A DNA stretch of 64,000 nucleotides from Pedobacter cryotolerans. GTDB taxonomy: Bacteria; Bacteroidota; Bacteroidia; Sphingobacteriales; Sphingobacteriaceae. This document shows, piece by piece, positions 1-8,653 of this stretch. Where the stretch lies: assembly GCF_005116475.1 (NCBI RefSeq), contig NZ_SWBO01000001.1, positions 62,001-126,000 of the forward strand, in the 5' to 3' direction. The notes under the pieces were generated by a model. It was not told the DNA's origin, searched no databases, and worked only from the letters and a program-made list of their open reading frames with translations. Position 1 is the stretch's first letter, and each line of letters begins with the position of its first letter. The translations under genes were made by a program, and so were the position numbers.

Positions 1-60
1 CCGAAGGGAGAAATCTAATAAACAGATTTCTCCTCGTTCCTCGTTCGAAATGACGGATCG
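1..60. repeat. Dispersed palindromic repeat, family A (cut by window edge)
   Basis: Inverted arms GGAGAAATCT (8-17) and AGATTTCTCC (24-33) are followed by a tail ending CGAAATGACGG. The stretch 24-56 is identical to 26699-26731, so this is a dispersed repeat. It lies just past the 3' end of porX, and its left end is outside the window. Confidence 0.8.
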
Positions 61-63
61 CTA

Positions 64-1617
64 TTACCTCGAACTATAAGTAACCACCGGAATAATCATT
101 TCTTCTAAAGAAATGCCGCCATGCTGAAACGTTTCGTTATAATAATTAACAAACTGATTGTAATTGTTTTGGTAAACGAAATATTGGTCTTCTTTTGCAA
201 AAATATAGTTAGAGCTGATATTTATTTTTGGCAACTGTGCTTCGTGAGGGTTTTTAATCAAAAACACTTCTTTAGGGTTAAAGTTTAGATTTCTACCTTG
301 CTTGTAACGTAAATTGGTATTTGTACTTCTATCGCCAATAACCTTACTAGGGTGTTTTACCCTAATTGTACCATGATCTGTAGTGATGATAACCTTTACC
401 CTTTTCTGAGAAATTTTCTTTAACAAATCTAACAAAGGAGAATGCTCAAACCACGATAAAGTTAAAGAACGGTAGGCAGCATCATCATTTGCCAATTCGC
501 GAATCATTTGCATATCTGTACGGGCATGCGAAAGCATATCAACAAAATTATAAACAATGGCATTAAAGTCATTATCCATCAAATTATTCACTTTATCAGT
601 TAAGTCTTTGCCTTGGTCAAAAGTTAAAATTTTATGGTAACTAAACTTGCATTCTTTTCTTAAGCTTCGCTTAATTTGCTCTCTTAAAAACGTTTCTTCG
701 TGCAGGTTTTTTCCGCCTTCATCATCATCATTTTGCCAAAGTGATGGAAATTTCCTTTCCATTTCTAAAGGCATCAAGCCTGAAAAAATAGCATTACGTG
801 CATATTGTGTAGCCGTTGGTAAAATACTCGAATAAGTATCTTCTTCTTCTAAACGAAAATATTCACTAATTAACGGATTGATAATTTTCCATTGATCATA
901 GCGCAAATTATCAATCAGAATAAAAAACACAGGTGTGTTTTCACTCAATAACGGAAAAGCTTTTTTCTTCAATAACTCATTAGATAGCAATGGAGCTTTT
1001 TCTTTTCCATTAACCCAACCTAAATAATTATCCTCAATAAATTTAGAGAACTGTGTGTTAGCTTCAGACTTTTGCATCGTCAAAATCTCGTGCATCTGTG
1101 GGTCATCAAGCTTTTCTAATTCTAATTCCCAAAACACTAATTTTTTATATACATCAACCCATTCTTCATAACTTAACTTATCGTTTAAAGTCATGCCGAT
1201 ATTTCTAAAATCTTGTTGATAAGCAGAAGAAGTTCTTTCGCTCACTAAACGTTTATTGTCAACAATTTTTTTAATGGTTAGCAAAACCTGTTTAGGGTTT
1301 ACTGGTTTAATTAAATAATCATCAATTTTAGATCCGATGGCATCCTCCATCAAGTTTTCTTCTTCACTTTTAGTGATTAAAACAACTGGAACATCATTAC
1401 GGATATTTTTAATGGCGGTTAGGGTTTCTAAACCACTTAAGCCTGGCATATTTTCGTCTAAAAAAACAAGATCAAAATGTTCTTTTCCAAATGCTTCTAA
1501 AGCATCATTTCCATTGGTAAAAGTAGTTACATGGTATCCTTTTTCGTTCAGTAATAAGATATGTGGTTTTAATAAGTTAATCTCATCATCAGCCCATAAA
1601 ATTTTGGTTTCCTGCAT
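64..1617 (-). CDS. porX: PorX-type response regulator with PglZ domain
   Basis: The N-terminal ~125 residues form a receiver domain, with acidic residues at WADDE, the phospho-acceptor Asp in LVFLDENMPG, the conserved Thr-Lys region (LITKSEEE) and a DYLIKPVNP lysine. The C-terminal ~300 residues are a PglZ / alkaline-phosphatase-like domain, with metal-site motifs FFILIDNLRYDQW, TATQYARN and ITTDHGT. This layout is that of PorX, which works with the PorY kinase and SigP to control type IX secretion in Porphyromonas and Flavobacterium; PorX has also been reported to have phosphodiesterase activity. The 517-aa length is usual. It is a single gene, divergent from the HD protein. A role in type IX secretion here is inferred by orthology. 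Confidence 0.9.
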   Translation of the reverse strand: MQETKILWADDEINLLKPHILLLNEKGYHVTTFTNGNDALEAFGKEHFDLVFLDENMPGLSGLETLTAIKNIRNDVPVVLITKSEEENLMEDAIGSKIDDYLIKPVNPKQVLLTIKKIVDNKRLVSERTSSAYQQDFRNIGMTLNDKLSYEEWVDVYKKLVFWELELEKLDDPQMHEILTMQKSEANTQFSKFIEDNYLGWVNGKEKAPLLSNELLKKKAFPLLSENTPVFFILIDNLRYDQWKIINPLISEYFRLEEEDTYSSILPTATQYARNAIFSGLMPLEMERKFPSLWQNDDDEGGKNLHEETFLREQIKRSLRKECKFSYHKILTFDQGKDLTDKVNNLMDNDFNAIVYNFVDMLSHARTDMQMIRELANDDAAYRSLTLSWFEHSPLLDLLKKISQKRVKVIITTDHGTIRVKHPSKVIGDRSTNTNLRYKQGRNLNFNPKEVFLIKNPHEAQLPKINISSNYIFAKEDQYFVYQNNYNQFVNYYNETFQHGGISLEEMIIPVVTYSSR

Positions 1618-1772
1618 TATATATACTTTTTATGTAATTTAAAGGTTTTAAAAAGCGCTAAACTTTCTACTACCGATAAAAATAGCAATTTTTGTACCGT
1701 AATATATCAGTTGGCAGTTTTTAGTTTGCTTTGGCTTTATTCCAACCTTTTAATACTGCAACAAATTAAAGA

Positions 1773-2996
1773 ATGAACAAAAAGAAAATAATAAACGACC
1801 CTGTTTATGGGTTCATCAGCATCCCCTCTGCGTTGATTTATGATTTGATCTCACATCCTTATTTTCAACGTTTGCGATACATTAAACAACTTGGGATGAC
1901 CCATTTGGTTTATCCAGGGGCATTACATACCAGGTTTCATCACGCTATTGGAGCAATGCATTTAATGGGTTTAGCTTTAGAAGTGCTTAGAAACAAAGGG
2001 CATGAAATTACTCCCGAAGAAGAAGAAGCTGCAACTATAGCAATTTTACTACACGATATTGGTCATGGGCCATTTTCTCATGCATTGGAGCATACACTAG
2101 TCAACGGAATTAAACACGAAGACATTTCTATGCTAATGATGGATAAATTAAACGAAGAATTTGATGGACGATTAACCCCTGCCATCACCATTTTTAGAGG
2201 TAAATATCACCGAAATTTTTTCTGCCAATTAATTTCTGGACAGTTAGATTTAGATCGAATGGATTACCTTAATCGCGATAGCTTTTTTACTGGCGTAAGC
2301 GAGGGTGTAATTAGTTTCGATCGCATTATTAAAATGTTTAACGTAGTTGATGATCAACTGGTAATTGAGGAAAAAGGGATTTACTCTATTGAGAAGTTTT
2401 TAATAGCTCGCAGACTAATGTATTGGCAAGTTTATTTGCATAAAACTGTTATTGCTGGCGAGCAATTGTTGGTTAAAATTTTAGAAAGGGCAAAAGAACT
2501 CGCATCTGGCGGAGAAACTCTTTTTGCTACACCAGCTTTGCAACATTTTTTGCAAAATGACATTACCGAAATGAATTTTTTTGAAGATGAATATCATTTA
2601 TTACAATTCTCTAAATTAGATGATCAGGATATTTATGCTTCGGTTAAGGTTTGGGAAAATCATGACGATCCAATCTTATCAAGGCTTTGTAAAATGTTAA
2701 ATTCTAGATCCTTATACAAAGTAGAAATTACAAATACTGAGCCGCCAGCAGATAGAATTGAAAGATTAGCAATCCAAACTGCGTTAGCGTTAAATATTGA
2801 TGAAGATGATGTATCTTATTTTGTTTTTACCGATACCATTAGAAATAGAGCTTATAACGCAGGTAATAGCAATATTAATATTTTAATGAAGAATAATGAG
2901 CTGGTAGATATTGCAAAAGCCTCGGATTTGTCTAACTTAGAATCGCTAGATAAAACGGTTAAGAAGCATATCCTCTGCTACACAAGAGATATTTAG
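1773..2996 (+). CDS. HD-domain phosphohydrolase (dNTPase/SAMHD1-like)
   Basis: This 407-aa cytoplasmic protein has an HD metal-binding domain. Histidines sit in TRFHHAIGAMHLM (residues ~54-65), the HD pair is in LLHDIGHGPFSHALEH (H94, D95), and the distal Asp region is LDLDRMDYLNRDS. The N-terminus, with NDPVYGFI and FQRLRYIKQLG, is typical of the family that includes dGTP triphosphohydrolases and SAMHD1-like proteins. The substrate cannot be read from sequence; a (d)NTP is likely. It sits between porX and lpxD, and this neighbourhood recurs in Sphingobacteriaceae as far as I recall. Confidence 0.8.
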   Translation: MNKKKIINDPVYGFISIPSALIYDLISHPYFQRLRYIKQLGMTHLVYPGALHTRFHHAIGAMHLMGLALEVLRNKGHEITPEEEEAATIAILLHDIGHGPFSHALEHTLVNGIKHEDISMLMMDKLNEEFDGRLTPAITIFRGKYHRNFFCQLISGQLDLDRMDYLNRDSFFTGVSEGVISFDRIIKMFNVVDDQLVIEEKGIYSIEKFLIARRLMYWQVYLHKTVIAGEQLLVKILERAKELASGGETLFATPALQHFLQNDITEMNFFEDEYHLLQFSKLDDQDIYASVKVWENHDDPILSRLCKMLNSRSLYKVEITNTEPPADRIERLAIQTALALNIDEDDVSYFVFTDTIRNRAYNAGNSNINILMKNNELVDIAKASDLSNLESLDKTVKKHILCYTRDI

Positions 2997-3073
2997 CATT
3001 TTTTAACAAAATTTTTAACATTTAATAGCGTTAACAGTCTTATTCTTGTAGCGAATATTAACAATAGCGTTTA

Positions 3074-3104
3074 TTTGTTCATATCAATTTAACATTTAAC
3101 TTTG
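3074..3104 (+). promoter_or_regulatory. Bacteroidetes-type promoter for the lpx operon
   Basis: TTTG (3074-3077), a 19-nt spacer and TAACTTTG (3097-3104) match the Bacteroidetes -33/-7 consensus TTTG/TAnnTTTG. Only 4 nt separate the -7 box from the lpxD ATG, so the transcript probably starts at or next to the start codon. Confidence 0.7.
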
Positions 3105-3108
3105 TAGA

Positions 3109-4191
3109 ATGCAATTTACTGCCAAGCAGATAAGCGAATTTTTAGATGGGACCATTTTGGGCGACGAAACTGTTGAGGTTGGGGAGCTTTCAAAAATTGA
3201 AGACGGAGTTCCGGGTTCTTTATGCTTTTTATCTAACCCTAAATACGAGAATTACCTATATACAACACAAGCTTCTGTAGTAATTGTATCGAATACTTTT
3301 GTACCTAACCAAGCTATAAAATGTACATTAATTAAAGTAAAAGATCCTTACAGTTCTTTTTCGGTTTTACTAGAAAAATATAACCAAGCTTTAAATCAAG
3401 ATTCGGCTAAATCAGGGATAGATCAACCTTGTTTTATTCACCCAACAGCTAAAATTGGTAAAAATGTTTTTATTGGTGCTTTTTGCAACATCGAAGAAAA
3501 TGTAGTTATTGGCGATAACTGTAAAATTTACACCCAAATATATATTGGTAGAGATAGTGTAATTGGTAGCGATTGTACCATCAATCCTGGTGTTAAAATT
3601 TATAACCGCACACATATTGGCAACCGCGTAACTATACATGCAAATACCGTAATTGGTAGCGATGGTTTTGGCTTTGCGCCACAAGCCGATGGCACCTACA
3701 ATAAAATTGCTCAAATTGGCAATGTAGTAATAGAAGATGATGTAGAAATTGGTGCAAATACAACAATTGATAGGGCAACAATGGGCTCAACTTTTATAAG
3801 AAAGGGAGCAAAATTAGATAACCTAATACAAATTGCACACAATGTGGATGTTGGCGCACACGCTGTTGTTGCTGCTCAAACAGGTATTTCTGGCAGTACA
3901 AAACTTGGAGAACGCTCTGTAATTGGCGGACAAGTTGGTATTGCAGGGCACTTGGTTTTAGGCAAAGGCACTCAGATTGGGGCACAAGCCGGAATAAATT
4001 TTAATACAGAAGAAAATAAACAGTGGCACGGTAGTCCGGCACAACCCTTAAAAGAATGGATGAGAAGTACTGTTATATTTAAAAAACTACCAGAAGTAGA
4101 TAAAAGAATTAGAGAGCTAGAAGCTAAAATTACCGAATTAACCGCAGTTATAGAACAGATTAGCACATTACAAGAAAAGAATGAACGTTAA
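3109..4191 (+). CDS. lpxD: UDP-3-O-acylglucosamine N-acyltransferase
   Basis: LpxD adds the N-linked hydroxyacyl chain to UDP-3-O-acyl-GlcN, the third step of lipid A synthesis, in the cytoplasm. Residues 1-~100 form the uridine-binding domain ([25 protein letters not shown]). Residues ~110-310 are a left-handed beta-helix of hexapeptide repeats ([24 protein letters not shown]), with the catalytic His in IAHNVDVG. A helical C-terminal tail follows. The 360-aa length is slightly above average. It is the first gene of a three-gene operon, and its 3' end overlaps lpxC by 11 nt. Confidence 0.95.
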   Translation: MQFTAKQISEFLDGTILGDETVEVGELSKIEDGVPGSLCFLSNPKYENYLYTTQASVVIVSNTFVPNQAIKCTLIKVKDPYSSFSVLLEKYNQALNQDSAKSGIDQPCFIHPTAKIGKNVFIGAFCNIEENVVIGDNCKIYTQIYIGRDSVIGSDCTINPGVKIYNRTHIGNRVTIHANTVIGSDGFGFAPQADGTYNKIAQIGNVVIEDDVEIGANTTIDRATMGSTFIRKGAKLDNLIQIAHNVDVGAHAVVAAQTGISGSTKLGERSVIGGQVGIAGHLVLGKGTQIGAQAGINFNTEENKQWHGSPAQPLKEWMRSTVIFKKLPEVDKRIRELEAKITELTAVIEQISTLQEKNER

Positions 4192-5590
4192 GCAAAAAAC
4201 TATTAAAAGTGAGATTTCTGTTAAAGGTGTAGGTTTACACACTGGTGCAAATGTTACCCTAACTTTTTGCCCTGCTCCAGATAATCACGGTTTTAAATTT
4301 CAAAGAACAGACTTACCCGGAGAACCAATTATAGATGCAGATTGCGACAATGTAACTGATACTGCTCGTGGCACTACAATTTCTCAGAACGGGGCACGTG
4401 TAAGTACAGTTGAGCATGTGATGGCATCATTGGTTGGCATGGATTTAGACAACGTACTTTTAAAGCTCGACGGCCCTGAAACACCAATAATGGATGGAAG
4501 CGCAATTTTATTTGTCGAAGCTTTAGAATCTGTTGGGGTTATTGCACAAGAAACTGATAGAGAGTATTTTACCATCCCTCATAATATTACCTATACAGAA
4601 GCTGATAGAAAAGTAGAGATTGTGGCAATGCCACTTGATGATTACCGTTTTACTTGTATGATTGATTACAATTCTCCCGTTTTGGGCAGTCAACATGCAG
4701 GTATATCTAGCATAGCCGAATTTAAAAAAGAGATAGCCTCATGCCGAACTTTTTGCTTTTTACATGAGTTAGAATATCAGCTTCAAAACAATTTAATTAA
4801 AGGTGGCGATTTAAATAACGCCATTGTAATTGTTGATAAAGAAGTAACAAAAACCGAATTAGCACATTTAGCTAAAATTTTTAACAGATCTGCGATTGAA
4901 GTTGCCCCACAGGGGATTTTAAATAACATGGAGTTGCGTTATCAAAACGAACCTGCTCGCCATAAATTATTAGATATGATTGGCGATTTGGCTTTGGTAG
5001 GCGTACATCTTAAAGGCCACATTATGGCAGCAAGACCTGGTCATGCGGCTAATGTTGCTTTTGCCAAAAAGATAAAAGCTGCCATTAAAAAAGAAAAGGG
5101 CAAAAAAATACAAAAGGTTTACGATGCAAATGCAAAACCCTTGTATGATGTTGTTCAGATAATGGATATTTTGCCACACAGACAACCTTTTTTGTTTGTT
5201 GATAAAGTGTTAGAATTGTCTAAAACGCATGTGGTTGGTGTTAAAAATGTAACCATGAATGAGGATTTCTTTAGAGGCCACTTCCCGGGCGCTCCGGTAA
5301 TGCCTGGCGTAATACAAATAGAGGCAATGGCGCAAGTTGGCGGTATTTTAGTGCTTAGTACCGTTCCAGATCCTCAAAATTATTTAACTTATTTCTTAAA
5401 AATAGATAATGTGCGCTTTAGAGCACAAGTTTTACCAGGCGATACCATTATTTTTAGATGCGATTTAATGGAGCCGATACGAAGAGGCATTGCGCAAATG
5501 AAAGGTATTGGCATGGTAGGAGAAAAAATAGTAGTTGAAGCCGAAATGATGGCTCAAATTTCAAGAGTAAAAGAAACTGAAACAGCATAA
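4181..5590 (+). CDS. lpxC/fabZ: Bifunctional LpxC deacetylase / FabZ dehydratase
   Basis: Residues 1-~310 are LpxC, the zinc deacetylase that commits UDP-3-O-acyl-GlcNAc to lipid A. They contain the zinc-site [11 protein letters not shown] and HKLLDMIGD motifs. Residues ~320-469 are FabZ, the (3R)-hydroxyacyl-ACP dehydratase, with the hot-dog motifs [12 protein letters not shown] and [20 protein letters not shown]. The fusion is characteristic of Bacteroidetes and links lipid A synthesis to fatty-acid elongation, since both enzymes draw on 3-hydroxyacyl-ACP. The gene starts inside the lpxD 3' end and its stop overlaps the lpxA start (TAATG), which indicates translational coupling. Confidence 0.96.
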   Translation: MNVKQKTIKSEISVKGVGLHTGANVTLTFCPAPDNHGFKFQRTDLPGEPIIDADCDNVTDTARGTTISQNGARVSTVEHVMASLVGMDLDNVLLKLDGPETPIMDGSAILFVEALESVGVIAQETDREYFTIPHNITYTEADRKVEIVAMPLDDYRFTCMIDYNSPVLGSQHAGISSIAEFKKEIASCRTFCFLHELEYQLQNNLIKGGDLNNAIVIVDKEVTKTELAHLAKIFNRSAIEVAPQGILNNMELRYQNEPARHKLLDMIGDLALVGVHLKGHIMAARPGHAANVAFAKKIKAAIKKEKGKKIQKVYDANAKPLYDVVQIMDILPHRQPFLFVDKVLELSKTHVVGVKNVTMNEDFFRGHFPGAPVMPGVIQIEAMAQVGGILVLSTVPDPQNYLTYFLKIDNVRFRAQVLPGDTIIFRCDLMEPIRRGIAQMKGIGMVGEKIVVEAEMMAQISRVKETETA

Positions 5591-6384
5591 TGATACAACC
5601 GTTAGCATATATACACCCACAAGCAAAAATTGCAGATAACGTTGTAGTTGAGCCTTTTGCTGTAATACATAAAGATGTAGAAATTGGCGAAGGAACTTGG
5701 ATTGGCTCAAACGTAGTAATTATGGATGGAGCCAGAATAGGTAAAAACTGTCGTGTTTTTCCGGGCTCGGTAATTTCTGGAGTACCACAAGATTTAAAGT
5801 TTGCTGGCGAAGTTACAACAGCAGAAATTGGCGACAATACCACTATTCGGGAATGTGTAACCATAAACCGTGGTACAAAAGATAAATGGAAAACCGTAAT
5901 TGGTAAAAACTGCTTAATACAAGCATATTCACACATTGCGCATGATTGCGAAGTAGGCGATTTTTGTATATTTTCTAACAGTACAACCTTAGCTGGGCAT
6001 ATTACCATTGGCGACTATGTAGTTTTAGCAGGCTTAGTGGCTATTCACCAATTTGTTAAAGTGGGTTCACATGCATTTGTAACTGGCGGTTCGTTGGTGC
6101 GTAAAGATGTTCCTCCCTATGTTAAAGCAGCAAGAGAGCCACTTTCTTATGTTGGCATCAACTCTGTTGGCTTGCGTAGAAGAGGATTTTCTGCAGAGAA
6201 AATTAACGAAATACAAGAAATTTACCGTGTGCTTTTTGTAAAAAACAATAACGTAACCAAAGCTTTAGATATCATTGAAGCTGAGTTTCAACCAACCGAA
6301 ATACGTGATGAGATAGTAGATTTTATCCGCAACTCTAACCGTGGTGTAATGAGAGGGTTTGGTACAGGAAGCAAAGAAAGATAA
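5590..6384 (+). CDS. lpxA: Acyl-ACP--UDP-GlcNAc O-acyltransferase
   Basis: LpxA performs the first acylation of lipid A synthesis. The 264-aa protein is nearly all left-handed beta-helix, with hexapeptide repeats such as IGEGTWIG, IGKNCRVF and IGDYVVLAG, and the catalytic His in AYSHIAHDCEVGD. A short helical C-terminal domain (KINEIQEIYRVLF) follows. The length equals the family norm. It is the last gene of the lpxD-lpxC/fabZ-lpxA operon and shares one base with the preceding stop. Confidence 0.96.
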   Translation: MIQPLAYIHPQAKIADNVVVEPFAVIHKDVEIGEGTWIGSNVVIMDGARIGKNCRVFPGSVISGVPQDLKFAGEVTTAEIGDNTTIRECVTINRGTKDKWKTVIGKNCLIQAYSHIAHDCEVGDFCIFSNSTTLAGHITIGDYVVLAGLVAIHQFVKVGSHAFVTGGSLVRKDVPPYVKAAREPLSYVGINSVGLRRRGFSAEKINEIQEIYRVLFVKNNNVTKALDIIEAEFQPTEIRDEIVDFIRNSNRGVMRGFGTGSKER

Positions 6385-6510
6385 TCCCCCTTGCCTCCAA
6401 AGGGGAAAGGTTAGATGTAAAGAAGAGAGGCAAATACATAGTTTATGTACACAAGCCAGTTTTGATAATTAAATAAACTTAATATTGAGGGTTTGTTAGT
6501 CGGATGTTCA

Positions 6511-6550
6511 CTCACATCTCACATCTCATATCTCATATCTCACATCTCAA
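6511..6550. repeat. Simple dispersed repeat, family D (TCTCATATCTCACATCTC)
   Basis: Near-repeats of CTCACATCTCATATCTC run up to the ATG of the ABC ATPase. The same AGATnTGAGAT-type sequence recurs at 9226-9255, 11422-11456, 56338-56367 and 56611-56690. The reading frame of the ABC gene stays open through it by chance, so it should not be counted as coding. Confidence 0.75.
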
Positions 6551-6557
6551 TACCACA

Positions 6558-7172
6558 ATGGAAATTACCTTAAAAAACGCCGGCAGAAGGTTTAACAAAG
6601 AGTGGATATTTAAAAATATCGATTTTAGTTTTTCGAAGGCCAACAAATATGCTGTTTTAGGGCCAAATGGTTCGGGGAAATCTACTTTATTGAGCATTAT
6701 TTTAGGTAATTTATCGCCTTCTGAAGGAGAAATTAGCTACCATAATGCATCCGAAATTAAGGTTGAAGAAGTTTATCAATACATCAGCTTTGCTGCTCCA
6801 TATTTAGATTTAGTAGAGGAATTTACGTTGCAAGAAACCATAGCTTTTCATTTTCAGTTTAAAGCATACGCAATCGGACTAAATGCCCAAAAGGTTTTAG
6901 ATTTACTCGGACTTGAAAAATCGCAAGATAAGGCTTTAAAACACTTTTCTTCTGGCATGAAACAACGTACCAAACTCGCTTTAGCCTGTTGCGCAAATAC
7001 ACCAATCTTAATTTTAGATGAGCCGACATCTAACTTAGATGAACAAGGAATAGCTTGGTATCTGAATTTAATTGAGCAATATGGAAATGATAAAATGATC
7101 ATTGTAGGTTCAAATCAAGAACATGAGTATTCTTTTTGTGATCACCGTTTAAATATCTCTGATTATAAATAG
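6558..7172 (+). CDS. Solitary ABC transporter ATP-binding protein
   Basis: This ~204-aa ATPase has Walker A (GPNGSGKST), a signature motif (FSSGMKQR) and Walker B (LILDEPTSNLD). The usual H-loop His after the distal strand is absent: the segment reads IIVGSNQEHE. Hydrolysis may therefore be altered, or the protein may depend on a partner. No permease gene is adjacent. I place the start at ATG 6558 (MEITLKNAGRRF), because the 18 codons upstream are family D simple repeat. It follows lpxA by 173 bp. The substrate is unknown. Confidence 0.8.
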   Translation: MEITLKNAGRRFNKEWIFKNIDFSFSKANKYAVLGPNGSGKSTLLSIILGNLSPSEGEISYHNASEIKVEEVYQYISFAAPYLDLVEEFTLQETIAFHFQFKAYAIGLNAQKVLDLLGLEKSQDKALKHFSSGMKQRTKLALACCANTPILILDEPTSNLDEQGIAWYLNLIEQYGNDKMIIVGSNQEHEYSFCDHRLNISDYK

Positions 7173-7194
7173 ATTTTCAGAAAAACGAAGTCAA

Positions 7195-7500
7195 AACTTT
7201 GTGGCAGTTGTAGCCCCGCTTTTTGCTGCAAATTTTGTCAATTGGTTTTATACGTTAGCTAAAGCAGATAAAAATTTGTGCACCCAATTGCCAAAGTTTT
7301 TCGCGTCAATCGGGTTTAATTTACAAATACAGTAGTTCTTTTGGCAGTTTGCAACCCATCATAGCTGCATAAGCCTTGCATTTTAAACGGGATTGGAGCG
7401 GAAATACTTTTGTTTTCTTTTCAGCTTTGACAACTTTAATAGCAGAGTAGCAAGAAAGTTGTCAAAGCTGAAAACAAAAGATTGGAGCAAAAAGCCCGAC
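7195..7500. repeat. Long structured intergenic element, family E, copy 1
   Basis: The right part is a hairpin with arms 7407-7437 and 7455-7480: 26 paired bases, with a 5-nt bulge in the left arm. It is bordered by CGGGATTGGAGCGGAAATAC on the left and ATTGGAGCAAAAAGCCCG on the right. The core at 7336-7365 (TTCTT..GGCA..TTTGCAACCCATCATAG) recurs at 29344-29373. A second imperfect inverted pair (AAAACTTTG...CAAAGTTTT) lies further left. No credible protein is encoded. Confidence 0.65.
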
Positions 7501-7641
7501 TATCTGCTGATTTTTACGCCAAAATTGCTTTTCGAAACAATATTTTATTTGTCATTTTTGATTGCTTTGTCTTGGATTTTCCCATCAAAACCATTCTATT
7601 TCGTTTTAAAACTACTTTAAAAAAATATTTTCATTTTACTA

Positions 7642-7672
7642 TTGTTTTATTAAAAAATAGTTTGCACCTTTG
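7642..7672 (+). promoter_or_regulatory. Bacteroidetes-type promoter upstream of the candidate small RNA
   Basis: TTG (7642-7644), a 20-nt spacer and CACCTTTG (7665-7672) resemble the TTTG/TAnnTTTG consensus; only the first base of the -7 box (C for T) deviates. Transcription would begin near 7679. The next start codon in an annotated gene is efp, 230 bp away, beyond a terminator. Confidence 0.55.
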
Positions 7673-7678
7673 CGCCAT

Positions 7679-7833
7679 CAAATAAGGACTAAATTTTAGT
7701 CGCAAAATTTGATAAAAATGCTTCGAATTATTAGTGAGCATTTATAAAAAGATTAATACAAAAATTTTCATAGTTTAGTTTTAGGTTTAGGTTGATTGTA
7801 GCTTCGGAGTGGTTCCCGAAGCTATCTTTTTTT
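7679..7833 (+). ncRNA. Candidate small RNA (~155 nt) upstream of efp
   Basis: Between the promoter at 7642-7672 and a strong terminator lie two further potential hairpins: the palindrome GACTAAATTTTAGTC (7687-7701) and AATGCT/AGCATT (7717-7722 with 7737-7742). The 3' hairpin TAGCTTCGG/CCGAAGCTA (7799-7807, 7816-7824) ends in TCTTTTTTT. No open frame of note is present. I do not recognise an RNA family. It could alternatively be an attenuated efp leader, but the T-run lies ~77 nt before the efp ATG. Confidence 0.5.
7799..7833 (+). terminator. Rho-independent terminator
   Basis: A 9-bp stem, TAGCTTCGG (7799-7807) with CCGAAGCTA (7816-7824), is followed by TCTTTTTTT. Confidence 0.8.
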
Positions 7834-7910
7834 ACAGCTAATTTTAATTTTTTTTTTACCTTGCGGCTTTAAAAACAGACCATACATAAATAGTGATTTT
7901 TTAATATATC

Positions 7911-8471
7911 ATGGCAAAAGCATCAGAAATAAAAGTGGGTAACATACTGCGTTTTAATAACGAGTTAGTTACTGTAGAAGAGTGGAACCACCGTACACCA
8001 GGTAAAGGCGGTGCATTTTATACCGGTAAATTCCGTAACATTAAAACTTCTAGATTAGTAGAGGCTCGTATGAATACAGACGAGGTTGTAGAAATTTGTA
8101 GAGTAGAAACTAATGATTATCAATATTTATATGAAGATGGTGATTATTTAGTAGTGATGGATAATACTTCTTTTGAGCAATTTAATGTGCCTAAAACTTT
8201 ATTCGGTACTTCTATTAAATTTTTGAAAGAAGGAATGAGCATTTTGGTGGCAATAGAAAGCGAAGAACCAATACAAGCGAGTTTACCAAACTTTGTAGAA
8301 ATGGAAGTAGTTTATTCTGAGCCTGCGGTAAAAGGCGATACTTCTACAAATGCATTAAAAGCTGCTACGGTAGAAAATGAAGTTGAAGTTAAAGTTCCGT
8401 TGTTTGTAAACCAAGGCGATAAAATTAAAATCGATACGCGTACTGGTGAGTATGTAGAGCGTGTAAAATAG
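7911..8471 (+). CDS. efp: Translation elongation factor P
   Basis: EF-P binds ribosomes stalled on polyproline and promotes peptide-bond formation. The 186-aa protein shows the three beta-barrel domains of the family: an N-terminal KOW-like domain whose modifiable loop reads RTPGKGGAFYTGKFRN, an OB domain beginning near VEICRVETNDYQYLYEDGDYLVVMD, and the C-terminal OB domain with VKVPLFVNQGDKIKIDTRTGEYVERVK. A possible promoter TACCTTGC lies at ~7857. The gene is monocistronic, bounded by terminators on both sides. Confidence 0.95.
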   Translation: MAKASEIKVGNILRFNNELVTVEEWNHRTPGKGGAFYTGKFRNIKTSRLVEARMNTDEVVEICRVETNDYQYLYEDGDYLVVMDNTSFEQFNVPKTLFGTSIKFLKEGMSILVAIESEEPIQASLPNFVEMEVVYSEPAVKGDTSTNALKAATVENEVEVKVPLFVNQGDKIKIDTRTGEYVERVK

Positions 8472-8539
8472 GAGCAGGATTAAAGGATTAGTGGATTTTT
8501 AAGATTTTTTAATCCAAAAATTTGTTAAATCATATTGTT

Positions 8540-8570
8540 GGCTTTGGATTAATTCCAAAGCCATTTTTTT
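8540..8570 (+). terminator. Rho-independent terminator after efp
   Basis: GGCTTTGGA (8540-8548) pairs with TCCAAAGCC (8554-8562), followed by ATTTTTTT. Confidence 0.85.
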
Positions 8571-8589
8571 GTAACTTCGTGTTTCTAAT

Positions 8590-8640
8590 TGTCATCCTGA
8601 CTTGTGCCGATTTTACATCGGTAGCCTGTCGAAGGATTTA
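8590..8640. repeat. Dispersed palindromic repeat, family A, partial copy
   Basis: It begins GTCATCCTGACTTGTGCCGA and contains CCGATTTTACATCGG, a 5-bp hairpin. The closing GACA end seen in other copies is missing. It lies between the efp terminator and the cyclo-ligase start, where the upstream reading frame happens to be open. Confidence 0.6.
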
Positions 8641-8653
8641 TTATTTTACGAAA

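Noticed and set aside
5454..6008. 184-residue open frame on the minus strand across lpxC/fabZ-lpxA
   Set aside because: It lies opposite clearly coding lpxC/fabZ and lpxA, has no recognisable domain, and its composition follows from the opposite-strand codons.
7393..7685. Two short plus-strand open frames in the gap before efp
   Set aside because: They run through the family E hairpin and AT-rich spacer and do not look like proteins.
8522..8653. Upstream extension of the cyclo-ligase gene
   Set aside because: The extension crosses the efp terminator and a dispersed repeat, and family members begin near residue MANKSELRK.
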